A stretch of 64,000 nt of DNA from Calonectria ilicicola (lineage: Eukaryota; Ascomycota; Sordariomycetes; Hypocreales; Nectriaceae): contig CP085826.1 of NCBI GenBank assembly GCA_020809705.1, positions 5,270,001 through 5,334,000 on the forward strand, written 5' to 3'. The notes beneath the pieces were generated by a model, which had not been told where the DNA came from, made no database searches, and was given only the letters and a program-made list of their open reading frames with translations. Both the position numbers and the translations under genes were made by a program. Positions 11,108 to 22,067 of this stretch are shown one piece after another; the stretch's first letter is position 1, and each line of letters starts with the position of its first letter.

Positions 11108-13230
11108 GATGGGTGGTTATGTGGATGCGGGTGGGGAGAAAGGAAAGATGGGAAAGGAAAGAAAGAAACACGAGAAAAAATTGAGAACAGGACTGGCTGA
11201 AATCTTCTGGTCGTCTGGGCGTGAAAAATGAAATGTTTAACGGAAGAGATGGCGCCTTCAAATGCAGATCAAGTGAGGTCAGTGGTGGGTTATGCGACTG
11301 TTTTCTCTCTTTTTTTTTTCCAGCCGACCCCGCCATTAAGGATGCAGAGCATGGCTGCGTAGTGCCCCGCTCTTCCCAGCTTGGGAAAATCGGAACCCCT
11401 CGTCATATTGAGTCACCCACCGGAAATCTGTAGTTGTGTGCCTAGTGGCTAGCTGGTAATAATGACTCTAGTAGCAGTCATTGAAATATTAATATAACCT
11501 GCTTATTCAATTCGGGGGATGATTGGCCGTCGCCAACCCTGCAAGTTGTGTCTGCTATCGTGCCAAGATGCGTTGACCTTTCACTCACTCACAAAACATC
11601 CCAGTGCAACTATTGCAGATGCCAAATTAAACTTTCTTCATCACCTATGCACTGAGCTATTTTTTATTTTACTTACAATTTTATTATTATTTTTTTTTTC
11701 ATCCCTCCGGTGATTGTGATGCAGATTGTCGACCCGTCGAGTGACTCCAAGCCTGAAAGTGTGGTTCGAGGCGAGCACTATAACGAGTGTTATGTGTAAA
11801 TGAACAGTTGATTTTGTCTTGAGAATGATGTTTTCAAACTTAAAATAGAGTTATATTCTCCCTTAAATATTTATGATGAGAATTTCCCGTTGGATTAGAC
11901 TTTGACATCTGCTGCATACGACACGACGATATCAATATGTTCCCAGTATCATATGATCATTACTTCCATAGTCTTTCAAGGAGTAGAATAAATAATAACA
12001 ATAGTCGTGGAGGATAAAATTAGCCTGCGCTTTTCTAACCAGGAAAGAGGATGGCGTGTAGCAATTGTTTCTCGGACGGCGAAACATGGACCCAAGTGTG
12101 CCCAAGTCATGCGACCTCTGCCACTTCCTATCCTCGTTACTCGATGGAGTAGCCACGCCAGCCATAGACTGAGATTCTCCGAGCCCCTGAAAACATGGTC
12201 ACAGCGGTTGATGTGCTAGCCCTACATTGGTTGTGGAAACTAGCTCGACTCTTCATTTGTGAATTGTGCTAGGGTGAGATTAATCAGCATAAAATGTCGG
12301 AAAGAAGCTACCAAGGCTAGAGACATTCTGTGAAAGCGGCGGCGGCCTCGGTTATTATTGTGCATGGCAACTGGCTCCACGAATGAAGCTTGGACGGTGT
12401 GTTTCAAGAGGTTGGGCATAATGGCATAACAATTTGGAATGGTTGGATAGCATGAGCGTGACACGGCCTGAGGCACTGACACATGCCAGTTCACAAGACT
12501 GTTGATGCAGCACGTATCTCGGCAGTGCCTTCTACCGCCTTTTCCCCCAGGGGAAAGGGCCCCGATCGTAGATTTCACGAGACCAACCACTAGGCGAAAC
12601 CCGACAGGACCGCATCTCGGCAATTGCGTTGAGCGCGATGCTTGTTGGCACAATCCATGGACAGCTCATCGCCATAAACTGAGTGAGGCGTCTCGCCCTT
12701 ACGTCATCTCATGACTGGGGTCTGGCTTGGGATCATGCCCGATCCCGGATGCTCAGCTCCGGCTTGGTGCTTGAAGCATGAACTGCGGTGGTAACAAGGT
12801 ACAGAGGAACATCTTCTATGAAGTCGCCCAGGTGCCCAGGGGAGAAGCACCGCCCGAGTAAAGCCGGAGAGGAATGGGTTCCTTCGGATCACAGGAATGA
12901 CGCTCGTACCTGAGTTGGTGCTTATCATCGATTCATCAAGGTCCATGCGCATCTGCGTCACGTTATCAGCTAAATGGGTGGTACCTGCCTGAGTTGCCTG
13001 GGAGAGGGCGCTAACGCGGGGCGGCGCAGAGCTTGATTGGGTCATGCTCCCCAGCCAGCTCCTCCCCCAGTTTCAACCTCCCCATATTACGTCGCCGACC
13101 GCTCTCTCTTCCTCTTCTACTTCTCATATCTCCCTCACTCCATCCATCTCTCTTCATCAAATCCCCATCATCACATTCATCGCCGGAACCGAAGCTTGCA
13201 CGTACTCCAGTCCCGGCGCAGTTAGCAATC
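11108..13230. other. Intergenic, SDO1 and carboxypeptidase promoters
   Basis: A 2.1 kb gap between divergent genes. The SDO1 side begins with a purine-rich leader and a T-run near 11311-11321. The middle (11450-12250) is AT-rich. The last 170 bases before 13231 are strongly pyrimidine-rich on the plus strand, typical of a highly expressed fungal leader. Short open frames here show no recognisable domain. Confidence 0.5.
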
Positions 13231-14921
13231 ATGCGCATTTCAACATCTGCCCTCGTGCTGGGCGCAGCCTCATCCGCCCTCGGCCTTCCTGAGCAGAAGG
13301 TCTTGGGTGGTAACTCAGGCAAGTCCGTATTCAACCTTGAGGAGACCCTCGCTGGTGACTTCACCAAGAACCTTGGTGGTTTCATGGACGAGGTCAAGGC
13401 TGCTTGGGATGAGGTCTCCATGCTTGTTCCTAATGCCGAGGAATATCTCAAGAAGGCCGCTATGCGCCCCAAGCCCAAGAAGAGCTCCCGTCGACCTGAC
13501 AGTCACTGGGACCACATTGTCAAGGGCGCCGACGTTCAGTCCGCCTGGGTGAACAAGAATGGCGAGCCTCACCGAGAGGTGGGCGGCAAGCTCGAGAACT
13601 ACAACCTGCGCGTCAAGAGCGTTGACCCTGCGAAACTGGGTGTCGATACAGTCAAGCAATACAGCGGTTACCTCGATGATGACGAGAATGACAAGCACCT
13701 CTTTTACTGTAAGTTCATTTAGGGAAAAGAAACCGGTTATTTGAGCGATGCTGACATGTGAAAGGGTTCTTCGAGTCCCGCAACGACCCCGCCAACGACC
13801 CCGTTGTCTTGTGGCTCAACGGAGGTCCCGGATGTTCCTCCCTCACTGGCCTTTTCCTCGAACTGGGCCCCTCTTCTATCGACAAGAACCTGAAGATTGT
13901 GCACAACCCTCATTCTTGGAATAACAACGCCTCCGTCATTTTCCTTGATCAGCCCGTCAATGTCGGCTACTCATACAGCAGCGACAGCGTCCGTGACACT
14001 GTTACTGCTGGCAAGGACATCTACGCCCTCCTCACCCTCTTCTTTAAGCAATTCCCCCAGTACGCTAAGCAAGACTTCCACATTGCTGGCGAGTCTTATG
14101 CTGGTCACTATATCCCCGTCTTTGCGTCCGAGATTCTCTCCCACGAGGACCGAAACATCAACCTCAAGAGTGTTCTGATCGGCAATGGTCTCACTGATGG
14201 CCTTACTCAGTACGGCTACTACCGCCCAATGGCTTGCGGTGAGGGTGGCTACCCCTCTGTTCTGAGCGAGAGCGAATGCCAGTCTATGGACAGCGCTCTG
14301 CCTCGATGCCAAAGCCTCATTCAGAGCTGCTATGACACCGACAGCGCCTGGAGCTGCGTGCCTGCCAGCATCTACTGCAACAACGCCATGATGGGACCCT
14401 ACCAGCGTACTGGCCAGAACGTCTACGATATCCGTGGCAAGTGTGAGGATAGCAGCAACCTTTGCTACTCTGGCCTCGGATACATTTCAGATTATCTCAA
14501 CCAGGACGATGTTAAGGAGGCTCTTGGCGCTGAGGTTGGTTCCTACGACAGCTGCAACATGGATATCAACCGAAACTTCCTTTTCCACGGTGATTGGATG
14601 CAGCCCTACCACCACGTCGTCCCTGGCATTTTGGAGAAGATCCCTGTCTTGATCTATGCTGGTGATGCCGATTTCATCTGCAACTGGCTCGGTAACCAGG
14701 CTTGGACCAACGCCCTTGAGTGGCCTGGCCAGAAGGACTTCAACGCCGCTGAAATCAAGTCTCTGAAGATCAGCCAGGACTCGAAGGAGTACGGTAAGGT
14801 CAAGTCCAGCGGCCCCTTCACTTTCATGCGTATTTATGGCGCCGGCCACATGGTGCCCATGGACCAGCCCGAGTCATCTCTGAACTTCTTCAACCGCTGG
14901 CTCGGCGGTGAGTGGTTCTAA
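13231..14921 (+). CDS. CPYA: Vacuolar carboxypeptidase Y (serine carboxypeptidase S10)
   Basis: Two exons, 13231-13708 and 13765-14921, giving 544 residues. The 56-nt intron (GTAAGT, branch GCTGACA) splits the Trp codon of [10 protein letters not shown], a conserved stretch of family S10. Residues 1-18 form a signal peptide. They are followed by a pro-region of about 110 residues, as in CPY, which is cleaved in the vacuole. Motifs: [10 protein letters not shown] (substrate binding), GESYAGHY with nucleophile Ser270, the acid Asp462 in [10 protein letters not shown], and His521 in GAGHMVP. There are numerous Cys residues for the conserved disulfides. The enzyme removes C-terminal residues with broad specificity and is the classic vacuolar marker sorted via Vps10. 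Family and length agree with fungal CpyA; only the exact symbol is by analogy. Confidence 0.95.
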
Positions 14922-17900
14922 GTGTAGATGGAACCTAGTTATGAAATGAGTTTATTGGGATTGTGATGTATCAGTATACTGCACAAGAAATTGTATCAGG
15001 ATTATTTAGATGGCAGTAGAGCCATGGAAGGCCACCATTAGTTGATTAAATAGGATCAATATGAGTACTGTAATGCTCGCCAATTTTCTCTGGATGATTC
15101 AATTGACTTGCGTGCTTGAGATACAAGGGTTGCATGGTTTCCTAGTTGAGAAATCATGTGAGAATGGATATTACAATAAGGTCAGTGAGATCGACTTTGG
15201 AAAAGCACAGAATTTCACTGCGTTGCATGATTAAATGCTTCAGAAAACAAGAAAGAAAGAGCTCGGATAATGAGTGCTGGTTGTAGAAAGCTTCAGATAT
15301 GGTGATATCGATATGAGACCGAAATGCAGGTTTTATTTTTTAATCTTGGTTTATTCATTCTAGGTTTCAATTGACATCACAGTGTTTTGTTTGAAGAACA
15401 ATGAATATCAAGTCTTGATGGTGGTTACATGACGAGTGTTCGTGTCGGCAGCTGCCAAAGTGGGACCGCCGCCATATTTGGAAAAAAGGCGAGGGTCGCG
15501 TGTGTTCTTGGGTGTGTGAGTGAGTGTGAGAACCTATTATCAAGGCGGATGCAGGTCCGACGGCGGGTAGGGGAAAGCCGGGTGCAAAAAGCGGATGGGG
15601 ATTGTGCTGATTTCGGACAATGGGCCGGGCGAGCGGGCGGCGTCTACGAATGGGAAGAGAAGGGGACAAGGAGGTTTTGTTGAGGATTTTGCCCGACCGG
15701 GTCGGTGAGGTAGAGACCTCCGCAGCTCGGGTGCGCGTGGATCAGTGGCATGAATGAAGGCTGAAACTAGGAACTGGATGGAATTTGGGGAGTCGGGGCT
15801 GTCACTGCTAACATTGTGTGTTTCTTCTCGTGTATTATATACGGAGGTATGTCACACACGTGGCATCGCAATTTTGTATCAGCTGGGGAGGAGGAGGAAG
15901 AAGAAGAAGAGAATAATGGGCTGATGTATGCGATTGCTCAATTTAGCCCGTGAAAGACGAGGCGACAGCCTCACTGACTGTTTGATTATAATAAGATTGT
16001 ATGAAGTCTAGAACCATATAATTGATTGAGATTGTGAATTATCATCAACGTAACCCTAGCACAGCAGGCTGTCCTGTCTTGGGCTCGCCAATGCACCAGT
16101 TTGATTGACTAGATAACCAGGATAGGATAGTATAGATGGACATGGGTGAATTAAACATGTGAAGACAGCCAGACTGCATACATGTACATACTGTAGGCAA
16201 TGTATTGTGTTGGAACTGTCTCGCAAAAAATTCCCAGCGCACCAGCCTTGTTCTTGCCTAGGCATCGCCCGTTGGTGCCGAGGCACAACAGGGGCTGCTT
16301 GGGCTTGGCTTTTTGACTTTGACCACACTTCGTTACAGGGCAGGGGTTGGGGAGCCTCAGACATGGTAGCCAAGTATGGCCAGGAAGAAGGCGATCCCGA
16401 TGAGCTGGGAGCATATGGGTTTCATGTGCGCAATAGAAGAGGATCTGAGAGGAGGGAAAAAAAGGAAACTTGAAAAAAAGAAAATGGAAAAAAAGAAAAA
16501 TAAGAAAAGGTGAGCCTTACTTCTGCTAGTTGTTTTCCTTTTTTTCCCACTCGTCTTTCTGCTCATGGCGTAGGTAGGAGAGTGTTGTTCAAGTTTGGTA
16601 CGGGTACGTACCCGGAACGGGTCTGGCGTGGGACAAGAGACGCAAACCCGGGGGGTCCACAGCCACGGGACGAGAAAATCATTAGTGTTTCCCCAACAAA
16701 AAAAGATCCCCAAAAATGGGGAGCACGCATATGCGCCCACGCGAGCTCATTGCCTCAATTTGGCTGTTGCCCAGCGTTGCTCGTTGCCAAATACGACGAA
16801 GGGCCTGAGCCCTGTGGGATTTTAGGCTGTGTTAACCATGTCACCCTGCTTGTTCCTATGTCGCAGAGTTTGCGTGCTGCAGGTGTGTGCTTTGGAAAGG
16901 GACTTACTGACTGGGTTGCCTGTGTAAGTGGAAGATAGGATGTAACGGTCCCTTGGGGTCGATTGCAACCTCGACGTTGCCGCCACGGACAGAGGCTCCT
17001 ATTTCGATGCAAGCTCGGCTTCTCGAAGCGAGGGGAAGAATCGGGACGTAATGCGTGCATCTTGCCTTGATTTGTCTGGAAGTGTGCTGTGTGTGCATGC
17101 ATGATATGTGTGCGTCTCCATGGTTGAGGGCAAATCAGGTAGCAGGTGGCGTGCCGATGCATTCACGAACTGCATTTGGGTTTTGATTTTTTAACTTTTA
17201 TTTTTCTTGTTTTAGATTTTGTGTTCAACTGAGCAGACGCAGTTTGAGTTGTGTGAATGAGCTGTAGGAAAACACTCACCTAGATGCCGTCTTGGAAAGC
17301 TACGAGACCTCAAGAACATGCCCGCTCCCCAAAGGAGATCACCGGGACTCCACTTGTGGAGGATGTACTGTATTCAGGACGGACGGACTAGTTGGCACTC
17401 CCCGGGGCTGGTGCCACATTGCTCGCGTGCGGGTGTTTTTTTTTTTTTCTTTTCTTTTTGTCCCTGTGTCTCAACTTTTGTGATGTGGCAAAGAGAGAGA
17501 GGGGGATACGAGTTGACAAATGGAAACAATACGATGTCTTCACAGACAGTCTAGGGTCTCTCCATCTCCCTCCTTGGTTTCTTTTTAGTCCTCTTTTGGT
17601 GAGCAATCCGTTGGTCTTTGCAAGCCTCAGCTGCCAAGATGTGCTGCGTTAGGCGTGTGAATGGCGGGTGCCAGACTTGTTGAAGACCCCCGGTCCGCTT
17701 TCTTGAGCTCGGAGTCGCCCCCCCACTCGACGGCAGGGAAGGTTGGATGGACCCAGATGCGAAAAAGTCCCCAGGTTCAAGCTGTCTTGTCTATGGCGTT
17801 TTTGCCTGGCCATTCTCTTTATATTCTGCTTGTCCTTCCTTCCTCCCTCTCCCATGTCTTCTCCCTCGTTGGTCAGTCTCAATCTCAATCCCAATCCCAA

Positions 17901-18048
17901 CCTCAACTGCACCAAGCCTTCGCCTGGAGCTTGCTGAAGCCCTGTCGCGGACCAAGTCCCCCTCCGATTGATACTCTCCTTGTCCCTCGCGCTTGTATCA
18001 ATCCAATTGGCACCCAGCAACGAGCCATATTCTCATAATTCTCTCGTC
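14922..18048. other. Intergenic, 3.1 kb, elongase promoter and leader
   Basis: No gene recognised. The AT-rich first part is the 3' region of the carboxypeptidase gene. Purine runs occur at 15893-15916 and 16455-16508. From about 17430 on, the plus strand has long T and C/T tracts and a TCAATC/CCAATC-type short repeat (17877-17910), consistent with the promoter and leader of the elongase gene. Its leader contains a short upstream ORF (listed separately). Confidence 0.5.
17854..17937 (+). promoter_or_regulatory. Possible upstream ORF in the elongase leader
   Basis: An ATG at 17854 opens a 27-codon frame ending in TGA at 17937, 111 bases before the elongase ATG. Its start context is weak (C at -3), so ribosomes would often scan past. 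Whether it lies in the mRNA is not known from sequence. Confidence 0.3.
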
Positions 18049-19380
18049 ATGGCCGACCTTACCCAGCTGGTCTTTTGGGACCCCAACTTTGTTGGCTTCC
18101 CCCCCGACAATGCCCCGGAGCCGATCCCCCCCGTCGCCGTCCCGACATCGGTCCTGCGACCCTTCAACATCCCCGATCAGCTCTTCATAGACGCTCTTGA
18201 CTACAAGGTCCCCTTGACCATTGCAGCACTCTACGCCGTTACCGTCAAGAGCCTCAATGTCTACAACAAGGCCCGTGGCAAGAAGCCCTGGTCTATCAGC
18301 AAGACTCGCGTCTTCCATGCCTTTGTGCTCCTCCACAATATCTTCCTCGCCGTCTACTCGGCTTGGACTTTTTGGGGTACACTTGGTGTCATGAAGAGGA
18401 GTATCCCGAGCCCCATGGGCCCCCGAGGCCTCGTTGGTACCCTCGATAGCTTCTGCCGTCTACACGGAAGAGTTGGACCCGGCAACTCCATCTGGTACGA
18501 CGAGGCCTCGAGCTCTTTCATCTCTGCCGACCAGAGCGCCCCCATCGTCAATGGCATTCCTAGCCGCACCGAGATGGGCCGCATGTGGAACGAGGGTCTG
18601 GCATACTACGGCTGGCTCTTCTACCTGAGCAAGTTCTACGAAGTTTTCGACACCTTCATTATCCTTGCCAAAGGCAAGCCTAGCTCTACCCTCCAGACCT
18701 ACCACCACGCCGGCGCTATGCTTTCCATGTGGGCTGGTATCCGTTACATGTCTTCTCCTATCTGGTTGTTCGTTCTGTTCAACTCTTTCATTCATTCGCT
18801 GATGGTGAGTTCTATTGTATTGACCTGTCCGCGTGTGGTTCATATATCTAACCTTTTGCTGTTATAGTACGTTTACTACACTTTGACTGCTTTGTCGATC
18901 AAGGTTCCTACACCCATCAAGCGAACTCTCACTACAATGCAGATCACCCAATTCCTTGTTGGTGGTCTCTCTGCTCTGCTCCACTCATTCTTCTCATACT
19001 CTGCTCCCATCACTGTCAAATCATCTGACGCCAAGGCCGCAACCGAGACCCGATATCTCACTCAGCCTTGCATCATGACTACTGGCGAGAACTGGGCTAT
19101 TTGGCTCATTGTGGGCTACCTGGCTCCCCTCACCTACCTCTTTGTCAGCTTCTTCATTGCCAGCTATGTCAAGCGAAGCATGGCCGCCACCAAGCGCAGT
19201 GGCAAAAACGCCAAATCTACCGTTGACCACAATGCAGCTCTTGCAGAGAAGGCTGGTTGGGATGCTGCCAAGGGAATTGAGAAGGAGGTCTATGGAGGAG
19301 AGAGCATGACCAACGGTTCTTCCGACGAGAACACAACTACTCCTAAGAAGTCCAAGGGTAGAGCTCAGAAGCGAGCATAG
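18049..19380 (+). CDS. ELO-family fatty acid elongase (3-ketoacyl-CoA synthase)
   Basis: Two exons, 18049-18804 and 18868-19380, giving 422 residues. The 63-nt intron (GTGAGT, branch TCTAACC) falls inside the HSLMYVYY motif and joins it perfectly. ELO motifs in order: KFYEVFDT (195-202), QTYHH (216-220), HSLMYVYY (249-256) and TTMQITQF (274-281). Several membrane spans are visible, as expected for an ER enzyme. It condenses malonyl-CoA with acyl-CoA, the first step of chain elongation. The C terminus is basic (Lys/Arg-rich to the end), like the ER-retention tails of the family, and follows an acidic/Ser stretch. Odd points: the usual first His of HxxHH is Gln, and residues 120-180 form a large loop between early spans. 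Substrate chain length cannot be told from sequence. Confidence 0.92.
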
Positions 19381-21030
19381 AATATTTTATCACTGGGTGG
19401 CTATTTATGAAAGGGATAACAAGCGGGCGGGAGGAAAAAAAACGTGCTACTGGTGCTTATGATTGTCATTTGGTTCTGTTTACCGGGGATATTTCTATTT
19501 TCTCTATAGATGTACGAGTTTAAGCTCAAACCTAAGTTGTTGAGGAGTACTCTGAAATGAAAAAAAAAGTATATAAGTTACATCAAGTCCACAGTTCCGA
19601 TTGTCCATGGTGGTAAGCAAGGTGATTGATCAAAATTCCGAGATGAGCTAAATTCTGATTTCAAACGTATATATATTCAAATACATATACATACCTCGGG
19701 ATATGTCAAGGTGAAAGCTATCTAATGAGGAGCACACAACACTTGATTTTAGGAAGCGTAGACTATCGTAGGTGAATTAATCTATTGGTTGAAGATATAT
19801 AGAGAACTGAGCAGATATATACATGCCATCTGTCCTATCTTTTCTTCTTTTCTTCTTTTTTGTTAACCCCGCCTATTCGCATCGCGCCCATCAACTGGGG
19901 CCTGTTAAGCGAGAGTCCCGGCCGAGGCATGGATTTGAACGGCCCTGCTTTCAGGCTTCGTGAAGTGCATTGTTTTCCATGACACAAGCCGGTGTAGCTC
20001 CCTGCACCAGCGCGTGTGTTCCTAGATCGAGAGGGATGCATAGACAGGTCAGGAGATATGCACGATCCCCTCTCACAAGATCGCTCCACGTCTCGGTTGC
20101 AAGCTCCCAACTGGGAAGCTCTTTGCCGGCGTCCGAAAGTATCACCGAGTTCGCCCGAGGCGAGGACATGGGCTGTGCAGCATTGTTCGGCATCTTGTGG
20201 TCGGCCACGAGTCAAGGGCTGGCTTGTGTCACACTCACAAAATATGGATGGATTGATGGGAGCACGAAGTGGAACAAGATCTTGTTTTTCGAGAAAACGG
20301 GTGTGATTATCTATGTATTATTGGCTGGCGGTCGGTCTATTGACTGGACTCTGCCACTGCCAACTGCAAAACTAACTCAAAACCATGATTGTATTGCTTC
20401 TCACGAATAAAACCAAGAAGATCTCGTGAATCTTATCCCTCTATTTGCATTGCGCATCTGACGCCTGGCGCCCAAAGAAAGCATTACTTGCGACCTCATC
20501 GGCTATAGCCCTCGAGGTCCGCATGAGACAATAAGTCGTGCGTCGCGTAAAATAGTCTCAAATCAGGAAAAAAAAAAATAAAGAACCAAATCATAGACAG
20601 GTCAAATAGGCCTGCTAAACCACGACGCCTCGCTTTGGAAAGAAACCGTTAAACGCCAAAAACAAGGCTCCAGGAGCCGGTATAGATTGTTGTACCGGAA
20701 CAAGTAGGATGTCAACGGGGAGGTCAGATAAGGTGGCGAGTGGTCCGGCGCGGCGGACCTAGGACTGTGTGATTTCTATCAATCTATTATTCGTTCGTCA
20801 TAGCTTCGTGAAGCGAATTGAAGTATTCGCTTCGGGTATCTCTTGCTACCGCTTGGGTGGCATCAGGCATATATCGTGTCGAGAACGAGTGTTGAAAGCG
20901 AGTGATATTGGGATCGGATGTGGGCCACATGCGGCCACATTGCACGACCTCAAGAATTAGATGCCGCCATCGAGAGCTTGTGCAGTGCCCAAGATGCATT
21001 GTTTCGTGTGTTTGAAAGTCCGGGTATAAC
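19381..21030. other. Intergenic between convergent genes
   Basis: A 1.65 kb region with two converging 3' ends. It is AT-rich at 19400-19830 and mixed afterwards. Open frames at 19835-20410 show no domain and are not called. Confidence 0.5.
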
Positions 21031-22067
21031 TTAGAATGTGCTCCAGTTCCAATCCCGAGGCACACTGGCTGCAACCTCGGGACCACGAGGCAGCATCAGA
21101 CCGTCAGCCGAGCCGGCTGCGATTGGCGTGGCCGGGGTGTCCCCCTGGATATCAGACGAGGCAGCACTTGACGCCCGGCTATTGTTGCGGCTGTACCATG
21201 TCTTGAACTCGTCAAAACAGTGGCCACATGTGCGCGAGGGGACAGCACGAGGGTTGAATTTGGCATCCTGGTCAAGGGGGACAAGGAAGGTCGAGTGCCA
21301 ATCGCAGAAGATGTTGCCACACTTACGGCAGTGATGCCGGCGGGTAAAGTAGCTGAAGGAGCGCTTGCAGGTAGCATCGTCGCAAACGGTGGACTCGGCA
21401 TCGGGCTGAGGGAATCTCAAGTTAGCATTCTGCGTCAAAATCCGGGGATGTGGAACAATGGTAGACGTGAAACAAGACGAAGGCACAGAGCGGAAGGGAG
21501 ATTGTTTGAGACATGGGCGCAAGGGGAATGCTGTGTGATTGTTTCCAGACCGAGGGGTTCGTGTGCTAGCGTAACGGGAATGAGGAATCTCACCTTCCAG
21601 TGCTTGCGTGTAGGCAGAGCAGTGACCTCGGGGAACATCTCGAGGTCAAAGTCGCCGTCGAGGCTGCTGCGGTTGCTGTCGCTGGTGGAGGTGCGAGAGA
21701 GACGGTGGCCGAAGACAGACATGCCGGGAATGTTGATGAGGCTGCTGTTTGCGCGTCGAAGGGTCAGGTCCGAGTCGGAGCTCGAGGCCGAGGCGGCATC
21801 GTCGCCCTTGGGCTTGACAGTCTTGGAGGGGAACAGGTTTGGGCGTAGAGCGGCGGGCATGTACACGGGGCGGACCTGGCGAGCATGAAATGCCTTGGGA
21901 GATGTGGGATTTGAGGAATCGGGACTGGTTGACTCGGAAGTGCTGAGAGACGAGATGTGAGGAGCCCCGGGGATCTGAAAGGATTGAGTGCGCTGGTGAG
22001 AGCGCTGGGCGAAGAAGTGACGGGACTGGTCGCCCGGCAGGGTAGGCATGATGAGGTCGGCGGCCAT
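21031..22067 (-). CDS. FYVE zinc-finger protein
   Basis: Two exons on the minus strand, 22067-21594 and 21405-21031, giving 282 residues. Residues 1-150 are Ser/Pro/Thr-rich and probably disordered. The FYVE finger follows. The WxxD motif reads W157-K-P-D160 and is completed only when the 188-nt intron is removed, which supports the join. Then come the Cys pairs, RRHHCRKCG and RTCGHC; the usual RVC is RTC here. FYVE domains bind phosphatidylinositol 3-phosphate on endosomes and vacuoles. The C-terminal 50 residues are low-complexity. No second domain (VHS, RING, kinase) is present, so it is a small adaptor-like protein; its partner is unknown. Confidence 0.85.

Noticed and set aside
19931..19940. 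GGATTTGAAC, a B-box-like sequence on the minus strand.
   Set aside because: The T-stem does not pair and no A box is found at the right distance.
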